Translations under genes and position numbers: made by a program
Part shown: positions 48,793 through 60,104 of the stretch, one piece after another
Layout: each line of letters starts with the position of its first letter
Position numbering within the stretch: position 1 is the stretch's first letter
Notes under the pieces: model-generated
Told to the model about the DNA's origin: nothing
The model's input: only the letters and a program-made list of their open reading frames with translations
Databases searched by the model: none
Origin: Unio delphinus
Lineage: Eukaryota; Mollusca; Bivalvia; Unionida; Unionidae
DNA length: 64,000 nucleotides
Reading direction: 5' to 3'
Assembly: GCA_029339505.1 (NCBI GenBank)
Contig: JAQISU010000179.1
Span: 9,690,501 to 9,754,500 of the forward strand

Positions 48793-48800
48793 ATACCAGT
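48793..48800. repeat. Left 8-bp target site duplication
   Basis: ATACCAGT, repeated exactly at 51212-51219. Confidence 0.88.
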
Positions 48801-51211
48801 TAGGGTGCATCATACGCCCCATATTTTTTTTTACTTCAATGGATCATTTTGTCCCTTGTCAAGTTTTTTTTTTATATAATGAAAGAAAATTTATGGCAGA
48901 GTTTGGTGAAGTTTGAAATACATTTAGGTGGTCCACCATTCAAACGAATTTTTGTAAAAATATCGAAAACTCGCCATTTGGCGCATATTTCCAGTTTTTC
49001 CACTCATTTTAAACATGTCATTATGTTATATAATATTGCATGCAGAGTTATATATAGATATTGTAATAGTACATGCTCAGTTTTTATCTGATTATATTCA
49101 ATAGTATGATGCTAAATTTATACAACGGGTGTTAGAAGTATTTATTATATAACAAATTAACCATTCACTACATCTTTTAACATTTTTCAACTCATCGGAG
49201 ACAATAGTTTCATCGCAATGAATTCAGACAGTATATGTTGTTTTCAACATTTTTCTAAATGATTTGTTCAATGTTTAAAATGTTAAATATAGTTAAATAT
49301 ATTCTACATTCAGCAATGTTTTAAAGTCAATGGTAGTTATTTGGTAGATTCTTCAGTTAGTTGCTATGTCCTTTGCGTTTTCGCAAGTTGGGCTGTTCTT
49401 TACGGTCCTTCTCAACAACTTGCAGTACATTCTGGTAATGTTCTTCACCCCTTGCTGATGCCAAGAAATCTGAGCTGAGCTTAACACCTCTCTCAGCACA
49501 GTCATTGACAACATTCAGCAATTGATGGTTGCCGAGAGAAGCTTGGTACGCAGCAGAATTTGGCCAGTTCGCAACTTCTTCAGTCATGAACTGAGATGTT
49601 CTTCTGTGATATTCTGGTTTGACAGTGATGGCATCAGCTTTGAGTCCCAATGCAGGGATACCAATTTTTGGCGGGATCCATTGGTCCTTACAATTCTCTG
49701 CTATCAATCTTCCTATCTGACACCTGGACTTGTCTGCGGTTGAGTATGATGTGGATATCTTTGAAGTATCACCTCCTGCCTCTGCCACTAATGCCTCCGT
49801 GTATGCAGCTTGTTGCACTGGAGTCATCTTCAGACGTGTGGCTAGTTGAACAAGTTTGGGTCGTTGAATGATGTCGTGAGGGATGAAAGCAGGTGTTCCT
49901 GTGCGAGCAGTTCGCTTGTGACTTCTCGAAGTTCTTGGTGTGATGGATGGACCAGCAGCCAATGAGCCAACTTCTCCATCACTAACAACATTCTCATCAC
50001 TGATGCTACTGTTACTGTTATGGAGTATTTTAGGTGCAGTCATCGACTTAAGGTGACTCTGCATTCTCTCACGCCGCCGTGCTTCCATGTTGTCCCTTTG
50101 TTCACGACGCTGGACTTTGGCTGCAAGGACTTTGTCATGTGGTCCGAATGTTGCCAGACAGTCTGTCTTCATCGACTGCAGGAAAGCGACATCTTCCGGA
50201 TTTTTGATGAGTTGTTCTGCATTTGCAGGCCACAATGGGAATGTCTGAGCTAGCATTTCTTCCATCTTATTTAGCTTGTTCAGGGAGTTCGGGGCTGATC
50301 GGCGGTTGATTGAAATTGCTCTCACTTTAGCATTGTTGTCAAGCAGTTTAATTAATCGTTCGCATGCCCTGCGTTCTGTAATCATCGGAATATGGGCTTT
50401 CTCATAAAACACAGATACCTTTGACAGGACAATTTTAGCTGCTTCCCATCTGGTACAGTTTTCATGCACACCATCAGCTAGATGATGCATCAAACACCAC
50501 AAGACTTGCAGACATGTAGGCAGATGTGAACCAGTAATTGTTGAGTCTTCTACCGTTATCTTGCTGCCAAGACCGAATATTGTAGATGACTGTCTTGTTG
50601 GAGGAGTTTTCTGGGACAGGGTAGCCGAACAAGGAGTTGATTGCAGACCTGGAATGGTACTCTCTTCACTGCCTTCCATTATTCAAACTGGCATCTGGCA
50701 ACAACATGAATACAACAATAGTGATTAACACTTAACAGTCAACATGTGCTCAGTCTAACAGCCCTGTAATGACTAATAACAGGTTGCATATAACATTTGT
50801 AAAACAGGCTATAGAATTGTGACAACATGAAAGTATAATATAATAAGTTCAAAAAAAATAAAAAAGTTTAATACAAAATTAGATAAAATTAAAATATTTT
50901 GTAAAAACTCACTTTCACAGATTGCAGACTTCCCAAACAACTTGAATAAACAAGCAAAGAATAGTTATTTAATCAAATTCAATACCATTGTAAAATATTA
51001 AATAAGTAAAGAGGTCAACAGCAAATAACAGTCAGCTAAATGAATATTGCAATATAATGCTTCATAATGCAAATCTTGCTAATTGAGGTGGACTCCCTAA
51101 ACAATGTTGGAATTAGACAAAAATTGGCAGAAATTCTTTTTATGACCAAAGGAATGTTTTAAAACTAGGGACATCATAATTGGTTGACATTGGGGCGTTT
51201 GATGCACCCTA
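48801..51211 (-). mobile_element. DNA transposon, 2411 bp, TIR TAGGGTGCATCA, superfamily uncertain
   Basis: The left end TAGGGTGCATCATACGCCCC (48801-48820) and the reverse complement of the right end, TAGGGTGCATCAAACGCCCC, differ at one position. A second subterminal block, GTCCCT followed by AGTTTT-like sequence, recurs 40 to 50 bp inside both ends. The element is bounded by perfect 8-bp duplications. It contains one long frame (49357-50679) and about 530-550 bp of non-coding DNA on each side. Eight-bp duplications and a TAGGG start would suit hAT elements, and P elements also make 8-bp duplications, but the protein has no hAT zinc finger or dimerisation motif that I can see. Confidence 0.88.
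49357..50679 (-). CDS. Transposon-encoded 440-residue protein, uncharacterised invertebrate family, probably internally deleted
   Basis: An uninterrupted frame starts at the ATG at 50679. Residues 1-50 are Ser/Thr/Pro-rich. Residues 56-115 (LQVLWCLMHHLADG, VSVFYEKAHIPMITERRACE) look like a compact helical, possibly DNA-binding domain. Residues 180-212 are highly charged and could form a coiled coil, and RSHKRTAR (252-259) may be a nuclear localisation signal. Residues 272-340 form a second small domain. Residues 386-438 contain LLNVVNDCAERGVKL and VLQVVEKDRKEQP. From memory, this N-terminal and C-terminal pair occurs in a larger invertebrate protein family with a long central region between them, missing here after about residue 340. 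I infer a product without catalytic core, perhaps a regulator of related transposons. A plausible splice acceptor (TGTTGTTGCCAG) lies about 20 bp before the ATG. Confidence 0.75.
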   Translation of the reverse strand: MEGSEESTIPGLQSTPCSATLSQKTPPTRQSSTIFGLGSKITVEDSTITGSHLPTCLQVLWCLMHHLADGVHENCTRWEAAKIVLSKVSVFYEKAHIPMITERRACERLIKLLDNNAKVRAISINRRSAPNSLNKLNKMEEMLAQTFPLWPANAEQLIKNPEDVAFLQSMKTDCLATFGPHDKVLAAKVQRREQRDNMEARRRERMQSHLKSMTAPKILHNSNSSISDENVVSDGEVGSLAAGPSITPRTSRSHKRTARTGTPAFIPHDIIQRPKLVQLATRLKMTPVQQAAYTEALVAEAGGDTSKISTSYSTADKSRCQIGRLIAENCKDQWIPPKIGIPALGLKADAITVKPEYHRRTSQFMTEEVANWPNSAAYQASLGNHQLLNVVNDCAERGVKLSSDFLASARGEEHYQNVLQVVEKDRKEQPNLRKRKGHSN

Positions 51212-51219
51212 ATACCAGT
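51212..51219. repeat. Right 8-bp target site duplication
   Basis: ATACCAGT, identical to 48793-48800. Confidence 0.88.
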
Positions 51220-51224
51220 CATAG

Positions 51225-51605
51225 CTTTTTTGGCTATAATTGCAGAGAAATCAGAGGGGATATTTCTTTGGCTTTAATTGCAGAGAAATCAGAGGGGATA
51301 TTTCTTTGGCCGTAATTGCAGAGAAATCAGAGGGGATATTTCTTTGGCTGTAATTGCAGAGAAATAGAGGGGATATTTCTTTGGCCATAATTGCAGAGAA
51401 TTCAGAGGGGATATTTCTTTGGCCGTAATTGCAGAGAAATCAGAGGGGATATTTCTTTGGCTGTAATTGCAGAGAAATCAGAGGGGATATTTCTTTGGCC
51501 GTAATTGCAGAGAAATCGGAGGTGATATTTCTTTGGCTGTTAATGCAGAGAAATCAGAGGGCATTTTTGGGACTGTAATTGCTGAGAAGTCAGATGGGAT
51601 ATTTT
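51225..51605. repeat. 38-bp minisatellite, about 10 copies
   Basis: The unit is GAAATCAGAGGGGATATTTC followed by TTTGGCYGTAATTGCAGA. It starts only a few bases after the DNA transposon. Confidence 0.93.
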
Positions 51606-51890
51606 TATTCGGTTTTTATCTGTTTACAGTTTATCAAGAATTTTGAACACTGTTTTCTGTTTCTCTTGATCACTCTTCTCTCTTCATCCATCCATTATCT
51701 CTTAGATTTCTCTAATGGAGGACCATTTGTGGATATATCACATGTCTTTATAGACTATATGGGGCCAGTCCTCATGGTCACCACCCTTTACAGGGGTTGG
51801 ACTGACTGTATACACAAATCCTAAACAAATTTTGTCAAGCAAATATGAATTCATGTTTTAGCAACCAGTCATTTTTCATGTAGAAGAGAT
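51606..51890. other. No gene seen
   Basis: The 81-residue frame beginning in the repeat has no motif. Confidence 0.4.
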
Positions 51891-51892
51891 GG

Positions 51893-52385
51893 CCTGTGCA
51901 ATTATTTGTACATCTGTAAGACCACTGTAATGTCAACCAGGACCATACGGTATTTGTACATCTGTAAGACCACTGTAATGTCAACCAGGACCATACGGTA
52001 TTTGTACATCTGTAAGACCACTGTAAAGTTAACCAGGACCATATTATATTACATGTAGTACATCTTTAAAATTATTGTAATGTCAACCAGGACCATCCAA
52101 TATTAGTACATCTTTAAGACAATTGTAATATCAACCAGGAACATACAATATTAGTACATCTTTAAGACCACTGTAATGTCAGCCAGCACCATCCAATATT
52201 AGTACATCTTTAAGGCAATTGTAATGTCAGCCAGGACCATACAATATTAGTACATTTTTAAGACCACTGTAAAGTCAGCCAGGACCATACTATATTAGTA
52301 CATCTTTAAGCCCACTGGTCAGCCAGGACCATATGATATTGGTACATCTCTAAGACCACTGTAATATCAGCCAGGACCTGACACA
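51893..52385. repeat. 48-bp minisatellite, about 10 copies
   Basis: The unit has GTACATCTTTAAGACCACTG followed by TAATGTCAACCAGGACCATA and CAATATTA. The first two units are identical, the rest diverged with short deletions. Confidence 0.9.
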
Positions 52386-52389
52386 TTTC

Positions 52390-52930
52390 AGTTTGAATAG
52401 TTTTGAGAAAAAGTTAAAGAACTAAATCATGTAACTTTTTAAAATGGGTTCTGTAGCTAAATTTGGGTGGGGGAAGTTGATGATTTTTATAGTTTGAAAG
52501 TCAGTTATTCTTCTTATTTTTTGATTTTGAAAGTACTATATTTTTTGTACCTTTTTCTTTCTTTTTACTTCTTATTTCATTTTTATAAAACTTCAACAAA
52601 CATACCATTTTCTGCAGTGTTGTGCAGTTCAATATTAGTAAGCTATGAAAGTCTGATTTGAAACCAAATGTAGAATTTGACTTCAAATTATTTTTATTTC
52701 TATCATTGAAATGAGCAATTAATTAATTAATGTTTCTTTAATTGATCTTGATCAAAGTTCAGTTCTTTATCTTAATTGCCATTTCAATCAAACTAAACAT
52801 TGCTTGAAAAACAGTTCCAGTTTATGCAGGACATCTAATGTTGACATAATAATCCAATATCATTTGAAAATCAGTCCAAACAAATCGATAATTGATTTAT
52901 AAAACTGTAACTCATTCCCAATACTGCTAC
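52390..52930. other. No gene seen
   Basis: T-rich on the left, AT-rich throughout. Confidence 0.4.
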
Positions 52931-52937
52931 TTACGAG

Positions 52938-53045
52938 ACTAAAGCCTTTGGCCTAAGTGATTAAAGCATCTGCTTCATAAGAGGGAGGTCATAGTTTCGA
53001 ACCCAGGCTAAGCCATGCCAAAGTCCCAAACACTGTTACTTAGTC
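52938..53045 (+). mobile_element. SINE family B fragment (head only)
   Basis: TTTGGCCTAAGTGATTAAAG and GTTTCGAACCCAGGCTAAGC resemble the tRNA-like head of family B, then CCATGCCAAAGTC. The body is missing. It lies 26 bp before the next family B copy. Confidence 0.55.
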
Positions 53046-53070
53046 GACTGCAGCCTTTTAAATTAAGAAA

Positions 53071-53375
53071 TCTCTCCGGCGGCCTAATTGGTTAGAGCAT
53101 CCTCCTCAGATGTGTGAGATCACAGTTAGGAACCGCAGTCAAGTCATACCAAAGACTTTTTTTTAAAGAAATGATACCAGCAACTGCCCCACTTGGCACT
53201 CAGCATTTAAGTCAGTGTTAGTACAGGTTGGTCTGGTGTTAGGATAATGTGACTCGATGGGAACTGGTGCTGCATGTCTGAAGCATGATGCCCAAGATAC
53301 ATAACTACAAACTGTCATACTGCAGACATCATAACAATATGACTACAGTTGTTAAAGCTACGTTTAAAAAAATGG
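53071..53375 (+). mobile_element. tRNA-derived SINE, family B (diverged)
   Basis: The head has CTCCGGCGGCCTAATTGGTT, with a worn box B. The body has TCATACCAAAGAC, CCCACTTGGCACTCAGCATT, AGGATAATGTGACTCG, TGCTGCATGTCTGAAGCATG and CTGCAGACATCATAACAATA. Confidence 0.8.
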
Positions 53376-53945
53376 AAAACCAGTGAAATTTTGTGATTAT
53401 AGTCTTTCCATTATGATGCTCTTGAATGCATATATATTAATATTCATATTGTAGCAAGCCTAGTGTAATCTATGCTAGTTTTGTTTGTCTCCATTTATTG
53501 CCATCTTAGATTGGGGTGTTGTGGAAATAGTTTTAAAACCATGCAAGAATCAGTTAATAAGAGCAGGGCTGTATAGTATTTACAACTTTATAATATTGAA
53601 AATTCTCATGTATAAGTATTTAGTAATTTGAAATAGGAGAGATAGGAAAAATTTGGAAAATTAGCCATTGGGTATGTGGCATGAAATACCGATCTACAAC
53701 ACAGAAAAGTATACTGATAAACCATATGAATGTATTAGCAAGATTTACCATGCATTGTGAAAGCAGTCTCAGTCTCAGGATGTGTGGTTGTTGGTTCATT
53801 GAAGGAAAGTTACTTCTGGTATTAGCACATAGAAGACTGCTAAGGTTTACAATGACTGCTGGCTTGAGATCTTTGAAAATAGGGTCAATATTGACTTCAG
53901 TGGGGTCAATAAGGACTTCAAGTAAATTTAACATCAACTATCAAC
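53376..53945. other. No gene seen
   Basis: Overlapping frames of about 100 residues on both strands at 53620-53971 show no family motif. Confidence 0.4.
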
Positions 53946-53949
53946 CTTT

Positions 53950-55037
53950 GGCATATTTTACAAATTTATAACCATTGGCATATGTTACATTGTATAACCC
54001 TTGTCATATGTTACATTGTATAACCCTTGACATATGTTACATTGTATAACCCTTGGCATATGTTACATTGTATAACCCTTGACATATGTTACATTGTATA
54101 ACCCTTGACATATGTTACATTGTATACCCCTTGGCATATGTTACATTGCATAACCCTTGACATATGTTACATTGTATAACCCTTGGCATGTGTTACATTG
54201 TATAACCCTTGTCATATGTTACATTGTATAACCCTTGGCATATGTTACATTGTATAACCCTTGACATATGTTACATTGTATAACCCTTGTCATATGTTGC
54301 ATTGTATAACCCTTGTCATATGTTACATTGTATAACCCTTGACATATGTTACATTGTATAACCCTTGACATATGTTACATTGTATAACCCTTGACATATG
54401 TTACATTGTATAACCCTTATCATATGTTACATTGTATAACCCTTGGCATTTGTTACATTGTATAACCCTTGGCATATGTTACATTGTATAACCCTTGTCA
54501 TATGTTATATTGTATAACCCTTGGCATATGTTACATTGTATAACCCTTGACATATGTTACATTGTATAACCCTTGGCATGTGTTACATTGTATAACCCTT
54601 GGCATATGTTACATTGTATAACCCTTGTCATATGTTACATTGTATAACCCTTGTCATATGTTACATTGTATAACCCTTGGCATATGTTACATTGTATAAC
54701 CCTTGTCATACGTTACATTGTATAACCCTTGACATATGTTACATTGTATAACCCTTGTCATATGTTACATTTTATAACCCTTGGCATATGTTACATTGTA
54801 TAACCCTTGTCATACGTTACATTGTATAACCCTTGACATATGTTACATTGTATAACCCTTGTCATATGTTACATTGTATAACCCTTGACATATGTTACAT
54901 TGTATAACCCTTGTCATATGTTACATTGTATAACCCTTGTCATATGTTACATTGTATAACCCTTGGCATATGTTACATTGTATAACCCTTGACATATGTT
55001 ACATTGTATAACCCTTGACATATGTTACATTGTATAA
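53950..55037. repeat. 26-bp satellite array, about 41 copies
   Basis: The unit is CCCTTGRCATATGTTACATT followed by GTATAA. The position after CTTG varies among G, A and T (GGCATA, GACATA, GTCATA), and longer blocks of variants recur, for example around 54640-54760 and 54770-54890, indicating higher-order duplication. Confidence 0.96.
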
Positions 55038-55286
55038 TAGTCTAAAAAAATATATCATTCATGCACAGTATGGATGAACCATTGCAATAAAGGCAAGGTC
55101 AGTATTTTTGCTCAAAATCATCTTTTTTTTAAAAAAAAACAACTTTTGTCACCAATCATCATTGAATTTGTGGAAAGATGGGAAGGCAAACATGTTATAT
55201 GCAGAAAATTCTGGGAACACATACACACACACTGATACCCAGTCCAAAGCACCTCCCACCATAGAGATGAAATGTTTTGTGCCTAA

Positions 55287-56102
55287 TGTTACGTATATTT
55301 AATATAAGTCATTTATATTTATTTTTATTGTCTGTTTGTTAGATTCAAATTTGGCATTTTAAGTTTTAAGATTCGTTCATTGAAGGGGGGGGGGGGGTGA
55401 CCTGTACTTAACAGAAGTAAACACCAGGTGTTGACCTCATTTCTGACCTGGCTTCAGAGTTGTAAACAAGCTTTCAAAATGATTGGTTGGTTCCATGGAC
55501 AAAATGGAGCTTTTGTATAAACATCTTTCTATTTTAGTTGGGTCATAAGATGTGTACGTAATTCTTTGAACGTAAATTTGTTTAGATAGTTTCTAGAAGA
55601 TCACGTGACCCCTTGTTTACATTAAAAGACCCAGATATAAACCATGTTTTGGGAGCGAGCTATGTAGTAAAAGAACTGGGTTGTTAGAATATTAAGTTGT
55701 GTCTTTTTGAGTTATTATAAATTACCTTGTACTGGAAATTGTGTCAATTCGTTTGGATCAAGAGGAATTATTTTATTATTTATCTGGGAAAGAGTTGTGC
55801 TCATAGAAATTTTATTAACAAGAACTGACTAAATCAAGTGACATCATCTTCCGTCTTGGATACTTTACTGGAATTCAAATTTCAAACTATTTGGACATTT
55901 TATTACCAGGACTTTTGCCATTTCTCGATTGGATAATATTTTGAATTTTTTTGGATTAATTTTGGAATTGATTCTTAAAACCGTAAGTTTATTTTTCTTT
56001 TCTGAAAAATATTTGTACTCAATAAATTGTTTATTAAGTTTTACAAGCTTGTTATTTTCACTCTTTCTGTGTTACTGTTTATTCGAGCCTAAGCATGTAA
56101 CA
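55287..56102 (-). mobile_element. Solo-LTR-like dispersed repeat, copy 3 (complete ends)
   Basis: On minus it starts TGTTACATGCTTAGGCTCGA (from 56102) and ends GTAACA at 55287. The whole length matches copy 1 in order, with AACACAGAAAGAGTGAAAA, AATAAACTTACGGTTTTAAG and AAGCCAGGTCAG. The left part also carries a poly-G run at 55385-55397. The flanks (CCTAA, CTTAG) do not give a clean target duplication. Confidence 0.65.
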
Positions 56103-56340
56103 CTTAGAATGCTATACCAAGTGTCACTTTTAGACTCAATATTACTGTGTTTGGATAAACTAAGTTTGGTGCTGTTCTGGTTCTTCAATCAACTGCCCTT
56201 CAGAATAATTCCTTAATAGGCATTTATCAGCATACACTCAATAGGCTTGTTTACTAGACTTGAGAAAAGCTATTCAGTCAGTAGATCAAATACATTTATG
56301 TGGGCATGTATAGAGACTCAGATTAATGAATGGATGTTTA
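56103..56340. other. No gene seen
   Basis: Spacer between the LTR-like copy and the next array. Confidence 0.4.
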
Positions 56341-56341
56341 A

Positions 56342-57385
56342 CAAAATACCCACTGTTATATAACACCAACTGCTGTAAAATAGCAACTATTATAAAATAC
56401 CGACTATTATAAAATACAGACTGTTATAAATAAACAGACTGTTATAAAATACAGACTGTTATTAAACACCAACTGCTGTAAAATACCAACTATTAAAAAA
56501 TACCGACATTATAAAATACAGACTGTTTTGAAATACCAACTATTATAAAATACAGGCTGTTATAAATAAACAGACTGTTATAAAATACAGACTGTTATTA
56601 AACACCAACTGCTGTAAAATACCAACTATTAAAAAATACCGACATTATAAAATACAGACTGTTTTAAAATACCAACAATTATAAAATACAGGCTATTATA
56701 AATAAACAGACTGTTATAAAATACAGACTGTTATTAAACACCAACTGCTGTAAAATACCAACTGTTTTAAAATACCAACTATTATAAAATACCGACTATT
56801 ATAAAATACAGACTGTTTTAAAATACCAACTATTATAAAATACAGAATGTTTTAAAATACCAACTATTATAAATACAGTCTGTTTTAAAATACCAACTAT
56901 TATAAAATACAGACTGTTTTAAAATACCAACTATTATAAAATACAGACTGTTATAAATAAACAGACTGTTATAAAATACAGACTGTTATTAAACATCAAC
57001 TGCTGTAAAATACCAATTGTTATAAAATACCAACTATTATAAAATACCAACTATTATAAAATAACAGACTTTTAAAATACCAACTATTATAAAATACAGT
57101 CTGTTTTAAAATACCAACTATTATAAAATACAGACTGTTTTAAAATACCAACTATTATTAAATAACAGACTTTTAAAATACCAACTATTATAAAATACTG
57201 ACTGTTTTAAAATACCAACTATTATAAAATACTGACTGTTTTAAAATACCAACTATTATAAAATTCTGACTGTATTAAAATACCAACTATTATAAAATAC
57301 TGACTGTTATAAATAAGCAGACTGTTATAAAATACAGACTGTTATAAAACACCAACTGCTGTAAAATACCAACTGTTACAAAACA
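56342..57385. repeat. 17-bp tandem repeat with dimer and higher-order structure
   Basis: The monomer is ACTATTATAAAATACCA, alternating with ACTGTTTTAAAATACAG-like monomers, about 60 in all. A larger block with AAACACCAACTGCTGTAAAA is repeated near 56465, 56594, 56736, 56991 and 57347. This shows amplification of multi-monomer units. Confidence 0.93.
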
Positions 57386-57389
57386 CAGA

Positions 57390-58030
57390 GTGATTTTCAT
57401 GAGCATTAATCTTGTCATGTCTCAGTATGCATTGTGAATCTAACAAACAGAAGAAATGATTACAGGTTAGTGTTCAAAACTTGAATGGCACTTTTTAGCT
57501 GTATTTTTTTAATTTTATAATTATTTGTTAATTACCTTTGGATGTGTTTGTGTACCTGAATATCTATGTAATTAAACTTAACTGTACCTAGATGAATATA
57601 GGCATTTACCTTGTTGGATGAATTAAATGTGCTTGTTGTCCAGGCAGGGACGATATTTCAATTTTTTTCAAGGGGTGGGGGCAAAACTTGATGGATTTTT
57701 TAATTTTCATAAATAGGCTACAGCAAGTTTGCAGCGCATGCAAATTCAGTGGGGGTTGGAGGAATGCCCCCCCCCCCCCCTCCCAATGATGTCCCTAAGT
57801 CCAGGTATTTCTTGTATAAAGGTAGTATAATCTGTGAGAACAGAATTGTTCTTTTTAGAATTTATGAATAATCATATACCTAAAACAAATGGCATGAATA
57901 GATAAAAGAAACTTTGAACTCAAAATATAACATTTTGCTAGTCATACAATAAACACTGGCTTGTGTGAACAAATACAGCTTTCATCATATATTTTTAGGT
58001 TTGATAGTTATGTCAAAACTTGGTTTTGGT
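57390..58030. other. No gene seen
   Basis: Contains a poly-C run at about 57769-57780. No motif. Confidence 0.4.
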
Positions 58031-58034
58031 TTTA

Positions 58035-58225
58035 GTTTTAATGACACTGCAACACAAGTAAGTTATTCAGTGCCAAGGTATTCAGAGTAAAGTTCCTTGC
58101 TGAAGAACACACCATGCTGACACAGGCTAACTTAGTGATAGGGTATAAAACATGACCTCTTTGTTCTTGAGCATGGTCCATAAATCATCAAGTCATTGGA
58201 TCTTCTGCTTCTTTAAGTAATCTGA
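58035..58225 (-). mobile_element. Possible degraded tRNA-derived SINE, third family
   Basis: Plus-strand blocks TTCAGTGCCAAGG, AAGTTCCTTGCTGAAGAACA and CATGACCTCTTTGTTCTTGA look like the complement of a CCTTGGGCAAG-type body and a tRNA-like head. It may belong with the fragment at 32555. Confidence 0.4.
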
Positions 58226-58680
58226 TGCATGTCAGAAAGCCCATTGGGTCTATTCTACATTCTTGAGATTTGGGTGTATTTTACATTCCTGAGCACTAGT
58301 CTAGTAAACATCCCTGAGCATTGGTTCTATTCAACATCCCAGAGCATTGGGTCTATTTAACATCCCTGAGCACAATGTCTCTATTTATTCCACATACCTG
58401 AGCATTGGGTCTGTTCTACATTCTTGAGATCTGGGCATATTCTTTATCCCTGAACACTGTGTTGATTCTGCATCCCTGAGCATTGGATCTATTTATTATA
58501 CATTCCTGAGCACTTAGCCTATTCTGATCCCTGAGCACTATGTCTATTCTTCATTCCTGAACACATGGTTTATTCTGCATCCCTGAGCACATGGTCTGTT
58601 CTGCATCCCTGAACACATGGTCTATTCTACTTTCCTGAGCACTGGGTCTATTCATTCTACATGCCTGAACATTGATTGGA
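58225..58680. repeat. Diverged minisatellite, unit about 26-30 bp
   Basis: The unit has TTCTACATCCCTGAGCACTG followed by GGTCTA, about sixteen copies with variable length. Confidence 0.85.
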
Positions 58681-58682
58681 TA

Positions 58683-59251
58683 ATTATTATTATTATATGT
58701 ATTTTAGGTAATAATATTTGTTATAGGTATTTTACATAATTATAAATTGTATAGGTATTTTTGCTAAAAATAATTGTTATAGGCATTTTAGGTAATAATT
58801 ATTTATATTGTTATTTTAGGTAAAAATAATTATTATAGGTATTTTGGATAATTATATTTGTTATAGATATTTTAGATAATTTTAATTTTTAGACATATTT
58901 TAGCTAAAAATTCTTGCGATAGGTATTTTAGGTAATAATAATTGGCATAGTCATTATAGGTAAAAATAATTGTTATAGGTATTTTAGATAATTATAATTG
59001 TTATAGGCATTTTATATAATTATAATTGTTATAGGTATTTAAGGTAAAAATAATTGTTATAGGTATTTTAGATAATTATAATTGTTATAGGCATTTTATA
59101 TAATTATAATTGGTATAGGCATTTTATATAATTATAATTGGTATAGGCATTTTATATAATTATAATTGATATAGGTATTTAAGGTAATACTAATTGTTAT
59201 AGATATTTAAGTTTATTATAATTGTTTTAGGAATTTTTGATAATTATACTT
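58683..59251. repeat. Minisatellite, unit about 28-30 bp, AT-rich
   Basis: Units combine TAATTGTTATAGGTATTTTA with GGTAAAAA or GATAATTA. About twenty copies. It ends where LTR-like copy 4 begins. Confidence 0.88.
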
Positions 59252-59879
59252 TGTTATGTGTTTAGGCTCTAATAAACAGTAACACAGAAAAAGTGAAAAA
59301 CAAGCTTTGTAAAATTTAACAAATAATGTATTACCCTGGAAATAGATTGTAAAAATGGAAAAATAATTTACAGTTTTAAGAATCAAATCCAAAAATAATC
59401 CATGACTGAAATTTCAAAAGTCCTAGTAATGAAATGCTTTAATAGATTCAAGTTCTAGTCCTGTTGGAACATCCAAGATAGAAGATGATGACATATGCTG
59501 AAGTCTGTACTGTACTTATCAACAGTTCCTTGTAGAAACACAATATTTAACACTTCGGTGTTGGAAATCCAAATCAAATTTTTGATATACTGTCTTTGTC
59601 CAAGAATTTTATATGAGCACATCAAATATTTTCGGAGATATAATTAATACTTTAAATCCAAATAAACTGAAGAAAACTTAACATGGATTCAAAAACTGGC
59701 AACAACAAAAGAAAATGACTATATTTCTGGTGTAAAAGCTCAAAACTGAGAATATTTCACTCATACAAAGATAATATAGTACTCTAATAAGCAGTTTAAA
59801 AAAAATCCCCAAGCTGCAAAATTGAGAAAAAAAGGGGTGGAGGAGTCATGTGATCATGTTCATATCACGTACTCCTAAC
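59252..59879 (+). mobile_element. Solo-LTR-like dispersed repeat, copy 4, interrupted by a MITE
   Basis: It starts TGTTATGTGTTTAGGCTCTA and has AACACAGAAAAAGTGAAAAA, TTTACAGTTTTAAGAATCAA and ACATCCAAGATAGAAGATGA. The hAT-type MITE at 59880 lies inside it. The 3' part is not clearly continued after 60058. Confidence 0.6.
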
Positions 59880-60050
59880 CAACGTTACCTCTAAGCTGCA
59901 CACACGCACACGCAGCTGCTCAGGCATCTCCACGCAGCTGAACTGTCAATTTTTGCTCAATCCAACGTTAAATTTTGCTCGTCTCTGTAATGTTTGTGCA
60001 GTGCAGCGAGCACTGCGTGCACATCTACCATTCTCTTAGAGGGAACATTG
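59880..60050. mobile_element. hAT-type MITE, 171 bp
   Basis: Perfect 8-bp target duplications CTCCTAAC lie at 59872-59879 and 60051-60058. The ends CAACGTTACCTCTAAG and (reverse complement of the right end) CAATGTTCCCTCTAAG form a 16-bp inverted repeat with two mismatches. The interior is GC-rich with palindromic GCAGTGCAGCGAGCACTGC. Such ends and 8-bp duplications are typical of hAT MITEs. No coding sequence. Confidence 0.9.
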
Positions 60051-60104
60051 CTCCTAACATGACCCTGATGAGAACCAATCATTTTACTTTAAGAATAAAA
60101 AGTT

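Noticed and set aside
53620..53971. Pair of opposite frames of about 100 residues
   Set aside because: They overlap on opposite strands and neither shows a domain or codon bias that I can detect.
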